A program made the translations under genes and the position numbers. Positions 24,001 through 36,400 of a stretch of 64,000 nt of DNA are shown here, in pieces. Under the pieces are notes generated by a model, which was given only the letters and a program-made list of their open reading frames with translations, did no database searches and was not told where the DNA came from. Numbering within the stretch: position 1 is the stretch's first letter; every line of letters starts with the position of its first letter. Source of the DNA: Motacilla alba alba (Eukaryota; Chordata; Aves; Passeriformes; Motacillidae); assembly GCF_015832195.1 (NCBI RefSeq), contig NC_052033.1, positions 3,038,001-3,102,000 on the forward strand. Reading direction: 5' to 3'.

Positions 24001-26467
24001 TCATTATAAACAAGGCTTTAAGGCTCAAAGATTTCTGGCTTTTTGTTCTGTCATATGGTCTAACAGGAGGCCGTGGCAGCTCCTAAGGACCCTGTGGTGT
24101 TCGTAAATTTACCAGAGAAACCTTTATCAGTGCACCACAATTACAGGATTATTACACCTCCCACTCCAGGGGAGCTGGGCCATCAAACGTCTTCACTTCT
24201 GCCTTGCCCAGATCCTGCAAATCACAAACCTGGCCTGACCAGAGGACAGAATCATTAATTTAGACCTGAACATCCCAGAAATATCTTCCTGTACAGCTCA
24301 GCTATGGAAAGGTTTTTGATTACTGGCCTTTTGTGCATGCTTTATGGCTGAAGTATTTCATTTAAGGGGAATGATTAGGAAGAGGACAAGTTTTAGCAGT
24401 CTGCTCCCAAACCTTAAGTAAAAAAATTAGCAACAGAGTCAAAACGTGTTTAACTTGCATTGAAGGTGATAATTTTTGCAGCACTGGAACTCACTGACTC
24501 ACGCCCATCTGGAGGAGCTAAAGGCATTTAAAAAAAGCAAAGTCAAGAGGTCTCAAGGTGCTGGCAGCTGGGCACAGCTCCAGGTGGGCACAGCCTTCCT
24601 GAGAAATCCACAGCCTTGTGCTGCTGCTGAGGCAGAGAAAGGAGGTTTTTCCTGCTCTTGGTCTAAAGGGATCAAGATCTCCATCAAAATGTGTGCCTAG
24701 AAAGGGAAAATGGGCAGGGAGAGGACTGGACTTCCAGTGCAGATTCCCTACAGCCCCACTAAAGGATTAATAAATCAATTTTTTTTTCTTTTTCTTCTGT
24801 TTTTCCTTACAGCTCCAAAACCCACAAATATTTCAAACCCCCCCTTTTTTTTTTTTTTTCCACAGGGAAACATTCTCTACTCTTCTGTGTATTTCTTCAT
24901 GCAGTTTTAATTTCTTCTTGGATTATTTCTTATTTACAGGTCTAAATTCTGCCCAGATCCAGAAAAGGTGCAACAGACACAAGCTATGTGTGGAGGACTT
25001 TAAAAAAGCCCATTTGATACACAAGATAAATGCAGAAGAAAGCATAATCCATCATTTTTAAATAGGTGGATGCAGCATCACTTAACTTCTTTTAGCAGAT
25101 TCACTGTTGATGATCCATTCAAACAGAGGATGGACAGGATAAATAGCTGAAACAAACGGTTATCAAGAGGTCCTGTTGAAAATGTTGTAAAAGATTTGAG
25201 CAGGAAGGGCTTTGCTGCCTGAAAGCTCTCCCTTTCCAGCTGTCTGATCGAATGAAATAAAGCAGAGTGAGGAGGAGGAGGAGAAAATGTCAGTTCAAAG
25301 TGACACAGACACCTCAGTGTGGCAGAGATCTCCTGTAGCTGCTCTCTGCCTAGCACCATCTGAAATCTAACTTCCCCTCCTGCTTGGCTGGCTCCTGTAG
25401 AATTGCTTTTTCCCTGCTGGCCAAAGTTTATTTTGCTCACATTCATCCCCGTGGAAAGGAAGGATTCTCAAATTAATTCCTATTTTCCTTTAATATAAAG
25501 AAACCAAGAAAACACACATTTAGGGCCTGCAGCAAAGTAGAAATAATCCAAGATCACTTCTCTCTTTTCTTTTGTGTTGGGGACTAAATGGGCTCAGAAT
25601 TTGTCTTCTTTCAGAGCAGCCTTTTAAGTTTTGAATCACCTGGTAAAACCTTTTTACAAGGTTATTCAGTGAACCACAATTAAAATTAAAACCCCATTAT
25701 GCAGGGAGGACTCCCAGAACACGTCTGCTCTTCAGGAACATAAATCAGAAATAAACACGATTCCCTGCTAGAGGGAATGGAAGAAACCACCACCCTGAGC
25801 CAAGACATGCAGAATGACTCCATTAGGAGCTGCCTTTGTTTATTCCCACAAGATTTAATGGTCTGGCTGGCAAGTTAATATGCTGAGGAGGTCACCTCCA
25901 AGGTAGGAATCCACCCAGAGATCTTCCCCTGGCAGGGAAAAGCTGTCTCAAAAGAAAACAGCAAGATTTTTTTTCTGTGGAGTCAGCAGCAAAGTGTCCA
26001 GGCATCTCTATAAACAGCTTAAATTCATTGTATAAACTGAGGAACAAGAAAGAGACAAATCCTCAAGGTGTCTGAACAGAAAAATCGTGGCTCAGGAACC
26101 CAGTTGGTGCTTTTCTGGGGGGTGGAGGGGCTGCTGTGGTTTGTTAATAAAAGAATAGGAAGGGTATCCATGTCTAAAAAAAAAAGCAGGGTTCAGCCAA
26201 GGATGTCAAAGGAGCTTTCAGCTTCCCCAGAGTGTCCCCAAGACCCACAGCAAGGCAGAGCTCAGCTCTTGGGGTGCTCACAAGGGGCAGTGGGCACCCA
26301 GCAGGGGATCCCACCCTCCAGGAGAAGCCCCAGCTGCATTTCCCAGGCTGGGACAATCCATGTGTGCCAGAGCCACCTGTGGTTCAGAAAGGAAAGAACT
26401 CCTCTGCTGCTCCTGCTGAAAGGTTTGCTTGGATTTCCACAAAAGACTCGGAAAAGGGAGCTGGGAT

Positions 26468-26630
26468 TAATTTTATTTTATTTTATTTTATTTTATTTTA
26501 TTTTATTTATTTTATTTTATTTTATGTTATGTTATTTTATTTTATGTTATGTTATTTTATTTTATGTTATGTTATTTTATTTTATTTTTTTTTTACATTT
26601 TAATTTTATTTTTATTTTACTTTTGGGGTT
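26468..26630. repeat. (TTTTA)n microsatellite
   Basis: Pentanucleotide repeat with interspersed TTATG units near 26524-26575. It accounts for the Phe/Tyr/Ile-rich open frames here. Confidence 0.95.
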
Positions 26631-29278
26631 TTTTTTGCTTGGAGAAGGTACATGGGTTGTATTTATTCCTCCCCACTCAAAGAGCCCTGACCTCCAGCAG
26701 CATTTCCTGGTTTTACCCCTAGAATTTAGACAATATATTTAGAAATATTGCACAGAGCTCTCCATGGGCAGCTTCGAGAGAACCAAATCCCCTGCAAACA
26801 CTGAGAAAGGATATCTGCATGGAGAAGGAACACCAGGAACTCTTACATTAAAAACAATATAATCTTCCTTTTCTGGGGAAAGGAAAGCTGTGAAGGAGCA
26901 ATTCAATACTAAGAAATGCAACTGAAGAAACAAAACCAGATTTCTTTAGTCACAGTGATCATCAAGGCCTTTTCAGCTAATTTATTTTAATGTGCCCATT
27001 ATTGGGTGCTACAGCCTCCTAAAGCACACAGCTGCTGACCTTAAAAATAAGACATGAAGCTGAATTTCTGCTGTAAATCCAAATTTAAATCTTTTTTTTT
27101 GTAAATAGGGTCTCCTTGTAAACGTTTCTGGACTTGAAACTGAGATGGAGTGCAGAATATTTCAGGTGGATGATACATATTCAGGAAAATCTCAACATAA
27201 ATGTATCTTCCTAAACCTTCAGCTGACTTCCAAGGAACTCAAAGCCATAATGATTCCACAGCTCTTACACAATGAAAATGTTATGCATGAGAAATGCCAG
27301 GAAGTCCCCTTAGAGCTCCCAGAATCACAGGGGATAAAATCATTAAAATTGAATGCATGCTGCAGGACTGAAAGGTAGGTGTACACTAAAAACCTAATGT
27401 GACCACAAAACATGCCAATTTTTCAGAAGTTCCTGATATTCCACAAAACATTTGAATGGAGATATGGTTTTAACAGTAGCACAACTTCCCAGAAGTCCTC
27501 AGGAGGCCTCGCTCAGTCTCATGGAGGGAGTCACATCTGGCTTGCTCTCCTGCTGCATGTTCTGTTTTGCTCTGGGACTTTTCACACCGGCAGCCTTTCC
27601 CTTTCCTTTCAAGAAATTTCCTTTCCAAATACAACCCAGCATTCCCAGACACTTGTAACAAGTCTGCTTTCAGGTGCAAAGCTGTAATTTTACCACCAGG
27701 ACTGGGGCCCCAGCTCCCACTGCACAAGCACTGACCTTTCTGGACTTTGTTTTAACTGCAAGGGCTCTTCAGAAAGGTCCTGCCACAGCTGGGACACATC
27801 CAGCCACCTTCTGACATCACCTCTGGTCAATTAAGAGCACTTCTCTGCAGCAGTTTGGCATCAGACTGATGCTACTTGAATATTTCTTCATTACTTGAAG
27901 AAATCCTGCCCTTGGAGCAGTCAGAGTTGGAGGAATCAGAGCCCTGCAGTTCCCAGTAGCAACAGGCAGCTGAGCCTCCAAAAGGACAGAAATTAATCTA
28001 TTCCAAGTTCAGAGTTACATGCCATTGCCTGGAGAGACCCTTAATAAAAAGTTATTCAGGGTATTTAAGTGGCCTAAAATAAATTCAACCAAGTTTGTTC
28101 CTATTTAGCAGAGAATTGAAATTCCACTCTGCCCAGGAACATTCTGCAATTACTGCTTCCTGCTGGAGGCCACCTTCAGAAACTTTTAGATTGCACTTTA
28201 CTTCCTCATTTGCCATTTAAATTGTCCCTAGATTTAGGCATTGCTTTTAGCAGTCTGGATATTGAAGCTCTAAACAGAAGAATCTCAGGGGCACTAAAAC
28301 ATGCAAAATATGTGGCTTTTTTTTCCAAGGAAGAGCTCTCTTCCCATGCACAGTGCACAACTTCCCAACAAATTACAGGGGACAGGTTTGGTCATCGTAA
28401 CGCCCAGATTACTGAGGCTTCAAGACTCCAAAAAGACAAAAACCAGCTTGGTTTTATTTCTGAACATCCATCAGTTCCCAGCAGGAGATGCACCACGGGC
28501 AGCAGTTATTACAGGACACGGGATCTTCAGAAGATGAAAATCCAAGAGGAGATGAGCTGAGATTTCCCCGTGGGCTGAGATGATCTTGCTGAGCAGATTT
28601 GCCAGAGGGCAGCTCCAGAAGTGCCACTCCCAGCTGGCATCACAGGAGTAACCAGCAAACACAGGGCCATTCATGGTCGTATTCCTATCAGGTATTTGGG
28701 GGGAAAAGCCCTGCATTTAAATCTCATTTAAATCTACATTTGAATCAAGTTCAATCCAGTAAAGCTGCTGGTGATCTTGGTCTGCCTTCACACAGACTTA
28801 AAACATGGTGTAATGCAAATTCCTTGCAAAAAACAGGCTTTAAGACAAGTATTTCAATATGAAACCCAAGTGACTTTAATATTTCCTTGCATCCAGCCAA
28901 TTTAACAATTCTCCCTTGCTAGTACAGACAAGGAAGAATTTTTCAGGTTTCAGAACAAGAAATGAAAGAAATAAAATGAGAGAAATGAAATTACAGAGGA
29001 CTAATCTTGCTGGTGTGCCCAATGAGAGCCCTCACAAGTCCAAGTGTCCTCTTATTCCTCTTTATAATGATCTTCACTGTAATTCCCCCCAGTACTTATT
29101 GTTTCCATACAAGGGTACATTGTAAAGTCCAAACTGTATGCATAAAATTAAAAAAAAAAATCAAAGCAAATTCCCACATTTTCAGTGTTTCACAGAAATT
29201 ATACATCCAGGTAATAAACCAGATCAACATGGGTATCTCAGAATTTGATTGAGAAAAAAAAATTAGGTTTTTCTACCG

Positions 29279-29284
29279 TTTATT
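29279..29284 (-). terminator. OGFOD3: candidate poly(A) signal of OGFOD3
   Basis: On the minus strand this reads AATAAA, about 1.06 kb after the OGFOD3 stop codon. I noticed no other AATAAA between the stop and this point on that strand. If used, it would place the 16-bp and 23-bp tandem repeats inside the 3' UTR. Confidence 0.35.
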
Positions 29285-29593
29285 TATCAACTTCCTAACC
29301 CACAGAAATCTTTGACTGCAGTAAAAACCCCAAAGTATTTGGCAAGGTTATGCACGTGTTTGCACACAGCTCCTCTTGAAGTCCCTGCAATTTAATATTC
29401 AGGGTTCTCATTAACAAAAAAAAGTCTTCATACTAAACTGGAAAAGAGAAATCAAAAAATAGCTACTGAGAGACTTCCTGAATATTGAATCAGTAGTAAT
29501 TAAATTTTAAAAAAAGTTCAAGTCCCAGGTGTATTCCCCACTGATGCCACACTCAGAGAATCCATCCATCCCTGTCTATTTTAGAGTAACATT

Positions 29594-29672
29594 CAATTAA
29601 CTCAGGTCTCAATTAACTCAGGTCTCAATTAACTCAGGTCTCAATTAACTCAGGTCTCAATTCACTTAGGTC
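29594..29672. repeat. 16-bp tandem repeat
   Basis: Nearly five copies of CAATTAACTCAGGTCT; the last copy is degenerate. Confidence 0.95.
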
Positions 29673-29828
29673 AGACTTTCTACACCACGTTAGTAATGAA
29701 GAGACTAAAGAACTGAACAGGTAACAGCAGCCTGGGGAGTCACATCAAGGCATGGCCCAAAAGACTGTTTGTATCTTTCAAACTGAAGAACTTTTAGAAA
29801 ATATTTTAAATATGAAGAGCCCACTTCC

Positions 29829-30092
29829 TCTTCTTTGTGGAGCCCGTTCTTGCTTCTTTATGGAACCCATCCTCTCTTCTTTGTGGAGCCCATTTTTGCT
29901 TCTTTGTGGAGCCCATCCTCTGTTCTTTGTGGAACCCATCCTCTGTTCTTTGTGGAGCCCATCCTCTGTTCTTTGTGGAACCCATCCTCTGTTCTTTGTG
30001 GAGCCCATTTTCTCTTCTTTGTGGAGCCCATCCTCTCTTCTTTGTGGAGCCCATCCTCTGTTCTTTGTGGAGCCCATTCTCTCTTCTTTGCA
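29829..30092. repeat. 23-bp minisatellite downstream of OGFOD3 stop
   Basis: About 11.5 copies of a unit close to GTTCTTTGTGGAGCCCATCC plus TCT. The variable positions alternate (GAGCCC/GAACCC, CATCCTCT/CATTTTTG). The array begins about 250 bp past the OGFOD3 stop codon, so it is probably transcribed in that gene's 3' UTR. The unit is stop-free in many frames, which creates overlapping open frames on both strands; none resembles a real protein. Confidence 0.9.
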
Positions 30093-30344
30093 GCCTGTCC
30101 CCATGGCACACAAAGACAAACCATTTTCAGAATGCATCAAACTTAGGATGGTCCTTAAGCCACCATTTGCAATATTTATGGAAAAGGAGCTGTGAAATCC
30201 AAGCGTGTGACACACAGACATCCAAGTGTTCCCAGGGCCGGGCAGTTCTGATTGCATGTGAGCTTACAAGAGCTGGTTTCTCCTTTCTGCTCTCCCCTGG
30301 CAGGGTTCTCTCCCTGCAGAGCTGCTCCGTGGTGCCGGGGGCAG

Positions 30345-30481
30345 TCAGGCCAGGAGCGGGTCCCCGATGCCGTGCTGGGGGTCGCAGCTGAAGGAGATGG
30401 TGATGGCAAAGCGAGTGCCCCAGAGCACCCTCTCCACGCGGTGCAGGTTCTCGGAGCCCGAGGTGAAGAACGACACCCGGC
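30345..30481 (-). CDS. OGFOD3: OGFOD3 exon 9 (last coding exon)
   Basis: After a TTTGCAG acceptor it completes a Gly codon, then encodes 44 residues and TGA. It holds SGSENLHRVERV, with the distal iron-binding His, and GTRFAITISF, with the 2-oxoglutarate-binding Arg. The C-terminus is DPQHGIGDPLLA, close to the human ending. Confidence 0.93.
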
Positions 30482-33400
30482 CTGCAAAGACAGAAGTTTG
30501 AACCCTTCAAACCCATCAGCTGCAGCTCTCCCTCCACAGCTCTGCTGCTGTCTGGTTCCTGCTGTTCTCCAGTGACCTGGGACCCCACAGGTGATGACAA
30601 AGAAACTGCTACGAGCTTACAGTGCACTCTGACAGCTTTTTACCCTTTCAAACATACGTTAATCCTTCATGCCACAAAGCTAGAATGGAATCCTATCATC
30701 ACAGTGGACCCCCAGCTGGGTGACAATTAGCAGTGATTCACAGAAGGCTGATCAATCTCTATTAAGAAACCTGTCACCCTGATTTTTTAAGATTCTCTGA
30801 GCCTTCTGATGTTTACGTTCTTGTAACAAACTTTCTCACACGCTTTATGTAATTTATGTAAATAACTTATTGTTTTGCATTCTTTTATGGAGGAGGAGAA
30901 ATTTGATGGACTGTTGGTTTGTCCAGTGTCATTGGAGAGGTGGCACTGTCAGCCTCCAATCCACTGTCACTTCTGGAAATCTATAAATATTAGAGTCAGA
31001 AATGAAATAGTCCCTTTTTTACCTTAGAAAAAGCTGGAATCCACTTGTTGTTTCGTGTCCTATAGTGACAGAAACCCATTGCTTTTATAGACACTTATGA
31101 TACAGGTAGACTTGACTGCTCCTCCAATCAAAACACCATCCCCACTGGCTAATTAAGAAACCACCCTTTGGTACACAAATCTCCAGAACACATTCCACAC
31201 CTTCACAACAACAGGTGCAGCAAGTGGAGATAAGAATTGTTTCTCATTCTTTTCTCTGATCTTCTCACAGACTTTCTCAGGCAATGCCTGGGAAAGTTGT
31301 GTCTCTGTGGCCAGAGAGCTGCTGCCACAGAATGCCACCAAAGCTACTTTATAAAAGGCAGGGGGAAGCCAAGAACATGGCAGCCAGTTCTTAGCTGCCT
31401 CAATTAAAAACAAAAAAGTGCAACTCTAGTGACTGTCAGCAAAGTGAACTGATTTCCTCCCTGCTCCCCTTCTAGTCCTGGCTCTGATTTTAGACCAGAG
31501 GAGGAGGAAGCACCAGAGAGGTGGCAAAAAGCCTTCAGTGACAAAACCTCAGCAGGTTTACAAGCAGCTGTGGCAGATATCAGCATTTCACCAAGTGTTT
31601 GCTATGGCTCTCTGTGCCTGCTCTGATCACTCCCACTCAGGCAGGTCACAAAGTCACACATCAGCCATGCACAAATTCACTCTCTTCAGAAAGAGCCATT
31701 CCATCCATGCACTGGCCTGGCAGTTCTTTTATAGATACAAGTGCTCACTGGTGTGCTTGCTCCTCCCCAAGCCTTGACCATCGCCTGCCTGGGGACACTC
31801 TGGGCCTCAGGTGGCACCAGGTGAGATGGAATTGCAGTGGCTTTGATGCTGACAGCAGAGGTACACGGCCATCCCTCTCAATGAGACAGCAGAATGGAGC
31901 CCTCTGCACTCCCACATTAATAAACTGTTCTGAGAATGTACAGGTTTGATGTTTGATGTCCAGCAGGTGACTCCAAAGCAACACAGCTCCATGGGACTGC
32001 TTCAGTTCTCCTGAGGAAGCCAAATTTTCTCACCTGCACAGCTCCCTCACCCCAACAGCACGTGGTTTTCCTGCTCAGGCTTTTCCCTCACTGTTCAAAT
32101 CAGTTTGTTTAAAAGCTGAAGCCTGCCTAAAGTCTGCACAACAACATCATGAGCTATTCCAACCCTTACTGCACCTCCTCAGCTGAAATGGGCACCAGGC
32201 ACATCACTGGGTTTCTCTTCTAAAAGGATCCCAAAAGATCCAGAAGTTCCTTTGCTTGCATCCTCCTAAGCAGCACACCTGGGGGATCTGGATAAAACCA
32301 GACTGGCTTTATGGGGCTGGGTTTACCTACGAATCCCTGGGTCCCTTTCATGTTCAGCTGCAGCTCACATGTAACACTCAGAGTGCACTTCAGAGGCTTT
32401 CAGAGCAATTTCATCCCTTCTGTGCCTGCACCTCAGTAGTGGGTGAAGTCACAGACAGGGAAAGAACAGATCCATTTGCAGGCACAGCCCACTCCCACCT
32501 TGCTGTCCTGCTTTTCTGGATGAAAGGCAATGTGCTCCTGTCCCACCAGTGCTGCCCTCAAGGATTCCATACAAAACCCCTGTGTAATGAGGTTTTTTCC
32601 CCTTTTAAACCATATTCCAACTTCATTAAAGTACATTATTATTGGTCCCTCACCTGCTCACCCAAAGCTTTGCCTTAATCTGTCTTTCAAGCTGTTTTGT
32701 TTGATCTCTAACTAGAAGTAGTAGTAATTCACAGCTAGACAAGGTTCAGTGTGTTAAGCCAGTTAAATTGATTTTTTTTTTGGCTATACTGAATGTCTTT
32801 TAAGTTCTTTCTTTAATAAATATGTCTTCATATGTATGGTATCAATCTGCTTCCATATGCATCAAATGGGGTCTCTGGGCAACTGAACAAGGTTACAGCC
32901 AGTTCTCAAAGATGCTTTTTCCTCACTTGGGAAGAATTTCTTTTAAACTTACTTCCTTTACAACATTTTTGAAGCAAAAACACACTCTTTCCACAGCACA
33001 TTATTTTTATCAGTATAACTGATCAAAAAGAGAGTAGAGAATGTTAATTCCCATCCCATCTGTGCCCCTGCTCTCCTCCCTGGACACCAGGGAAGGGAGG
33101 AAAAGCAGGGCTGGGGGAATGGGAAGGGCATCAGCCCCATCCACTGCCCATGGCTGGGGGCACTGGGGAGACTGAGCTGCTGCTCAGAGGGAGGGAAGGG
33201 ACTGGGGGTGCTCAGCCTGGAGAAAAGGACACTCAGGGCTGCCCTCATCACTCTCACAGCTCCTGAAAGGTGCCTGTGCTCAGCTGGGGCTGGGCTCTTT
33301 CTCCAGGCAGCACTGACAGAACCAGAGCACACAGCCTCGAGCTGCACCAAGGGAAATACAGGTTGGAGATCAGGAAAAAGTGTTTCACAGAAAGGGTGAT

Positions 33401-36400
33401 AAAGTTCTGGAATGGCTGCCCGGGGAGGTGGTGCAGTCACCATCCCTGGGTGTGTTTAACAAAGCCTGGATGTGGCACTGGGTGCCAGGGTTGAGTTGAG
33501 GTGTTGGGGCTGGGTTGGACTCCATGATCTTGAAGGTCTCTTCCAACCCAGTGATTCTGTGATTCTGTAAATTCTTGAAGGTCTCTTCCAACCCTGTCAT
33601 CCTGTGAATTCTGTAAATTCTGTGAATTCCGTGAAGCAACTCCTCTGGCTGCTTAAAGGGAAGCAGAACAGTTTATTTGGCACCCCAGATCTATTCAGCA
33701 TCTTTCATGTCAGGCACTGACAGCTTCCACTCTCTGCCTAACATTTATCAGCTCTAAATGTTCCTCAGGAAAGAAGGAAAAACTGCATCTCAGCTGCTGA
33801 GTGACAGCCAGACAGAAGCACTGCCAGGGAAAATGCACAACAGTTGTCTTCTCATCCTCTGCATCTGTTTAGGATTAATCACCAGCTCATTCTCATGTAG
33901 AGTGTCCAAGAAACCCCATCACATCATTAGGCAAATAAACTGATAATAATGTCTTCTGCAAGCACACAATAAAATTTATTTAACTAACTCAATTACTTAT
34001 TTAAAAATGTTGAATTGGGAGAATTTAAGTGCTTTAAGCAAATCCCACAAAAGGAACCTGGACTGACAATGTCTGCAAGTGCCCTGATCTGGGGTGAAGA
34101 GAACACCCCAGAAGAGAGGGCACAAGCTTCACTGAACCATTTTGCTACATTTATGTCAAGCACAGAAGAATTAAATAAAATAAAACAAATTTTAAAAATA
34201 AATTTGACATTTAAAAATAATTTTAATAAATTTAAAAAATTATAAATTTTGAAATAAATTTATTTTAAATAAATTAAATAAACAAAATTTTATTCTTAGA
34301 CCCTATGGCCTTAAAATAAAACCCCAAGCAAAAAAACGACCTGCAATGGTTATCAAATCCTAGTTACAAACTTGTCCCATATTTAGTTACTAGACAGAAA
34401 TTTCTTGCTGTAAATAAAATCACTGGTTCACACACTGAAGTCTCCCACAGCCAGTTTATAATTTGCAGTATTAACAATACTCTCAGAATAGTAGTTGCTT
34501 CTACTTTGAATTCAGAAGGGTCTGGAAATCTTCCAGATTACAGTTTAAAAAAAAATAATGAACTTATTTATTTCCTGCTAAAAGTAACTGAAGATTTTCA
34601 GATATCAGCTGCTGGATTTTTGGAATCCCTGCCTGCTTCTCTCCTACCAGCACAGCTGGCTGCTCAAAATCACAGCAGCTTCCACTGTCTGAAGGTGTGA
34701 CAACCCTGGCGAGTATTTAGAAGTGAAAACTGAGTATTTGCTCTCTCCACATCAGTTGTGAGTCTCCCCAAGGCCTTCTGGCTCCATCTGTTCTTCCCAG
34801 AGAAGGGCAGGGATATTTTCCAGCTCTCCCCTCCAGGCTGAGCCTCACCCAGCCAGTGCTGCCAGCTCTGCTCTGCTCCCCCTGTCACAGCAGCTGCACC
34901 AGGGCTCAGAACCTGACTCCTACAAAAAGTTCTCACTAAGAACAAAGTGTTGCAACTTCAACCCCATTAAACAACCTCAGCATTATGTATCTGACTTTTC
35001 CTGACCTTGCCAAACGTGGCATGTCCAGCAGAGCTGTGGTCAAATCACATGGATGCCCAAGCTCTGGGTTTTAGACTTTTGGTAAGAAGGAATTCATCCT
35101 TGCATTTAGTAAATCACTGAAGCATAAGCACAAGGGTAACCTCTGCTGCTTAATTATTCCAAAAACAGCCCTTAAAGAGGCTTCATCAGAGCATCTGTGA
35201 CATTCACACACAGCTTAGGAACCGAGAAATTAACTCTCACTACTGAACCACACAGCTGAACCTGCAGTTACTTTGGTATTTTGTTTTATTTCATCTGTTA
35301 CATTACCTCAATTTCATGGAGGAACTCTCTTTTCACTGATTTCTGCCTTCAGCTTTGCTGCATATTTTCTTGACCAATATCAACTCACATTTTTGAACTA
35401 TTGGCCTGCACATGCATTACAGAAAGGCACAAACAGGACACGTGGTCATTTATAACCAAGTTTTCATGGCAGAGGAAAGCCTCAGAGGCTAATTCTGAAT
35501 AATTCAGTGTTTCACAATGCTCTGTGCACAGGGCAGCTCTTCCCCAGCCCTCCTCCATCCTTCCAGTGCTGCAGGAAATGTGAGATGACCACTGCTACCC
35601 CAGTGACAGCTGCCTCAGCGGGGCAGTGGGTTTATCAGAGGTCACTCACAGAAACACCACAAATAACACCTGCACTCCCAGGTACTTATTGCTTTATTGC
35701 CAGTTAAAAGAGTGGTTTTTTAATTGACCTGGCATCAAACACCATCAGAATACAAAACCTGCCTGGAAGAAGTTATTCTTCCACAGGTAACAAAACCAAA
35801 AGCAAGTTCTACTGAGAAATAAGGATCTGTTTTCTGCCTTTTTGACATGACTGCAACAGATCCTCCTTCTCCTACCACTCTTTGCAATCATCTCACCAGT
35901 CCCTGGCACAACTTGTGATGAGTTTTGCAAACCACAAGAATTGCTGTCCTTTGCATGGCTGGTGCTTACTGCAGCTGCTAGTGCTGCCTCCATTTGTTCC
36001 TCACCAGGACTGACAGCTACTTCTGTGGATTTTTTAAAAATTATTCTCAGCTTTCAGCTGATACTGATTTAACTTCAAGATGTGCTCCAGTTTTTTACTG
36101 ATTGAAGCAAAACTGAAGCTGGAATTGGCAGATCATCATGATCTAGATTGAATCTGGAGGATGTGGATTGAATACAGAGTCTGTATGGGGGGGCAGTTCC
36201 CAAATATCTTATACCTTCAAATCAAATATTTTACACTTCCAGACTAAGTGGGAATACACTAAGTTTGAGATTAAAGAGTCACATTGCACTCTCCAATGTG
36301 CAGAATTCATTTTGCCCCCCAGATTAGTTTCTCCCAGGAACACACAGAAGTGATTGTGACCTTTCCTTCTGCCTTCGTAGAATAAATTACTTGTATGAAG

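Larger units (their letters stand above)
20315..29270. other. intergenic between UTS2R and OGFOD3
   Basis: No gene can be supported across this stretch. It holds A/C-rich low-complexity sequence at 20965-21050, poly(T) tracts near 21945 and 24845, and the (TTTTA)n repeat at 26468-26630. Open frames of 60-165 codons overlap on opposite strands and lack recognisable domains or clean splice sites with partners. Confidence 0.5.

Noticed and set aside
26068..26742. 224-codon plus frame rich in Phe/Tyr/Ile
   Set aside because: The second half is the (TTTTA)n repeat and the first half has no recognisable family or splice partners.
29594..29672. Regular repeats considered as a CRISPR-like array
   Set aside because: The units are head-to-tail with no unique spacers, and the genome is a vertebrate's.
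29752..30391. Several 100-184-codon frames on both strands
   Set aside because: They translate the 23-bp minisatellite and run into the antisense of the last OGFOD3 exon.
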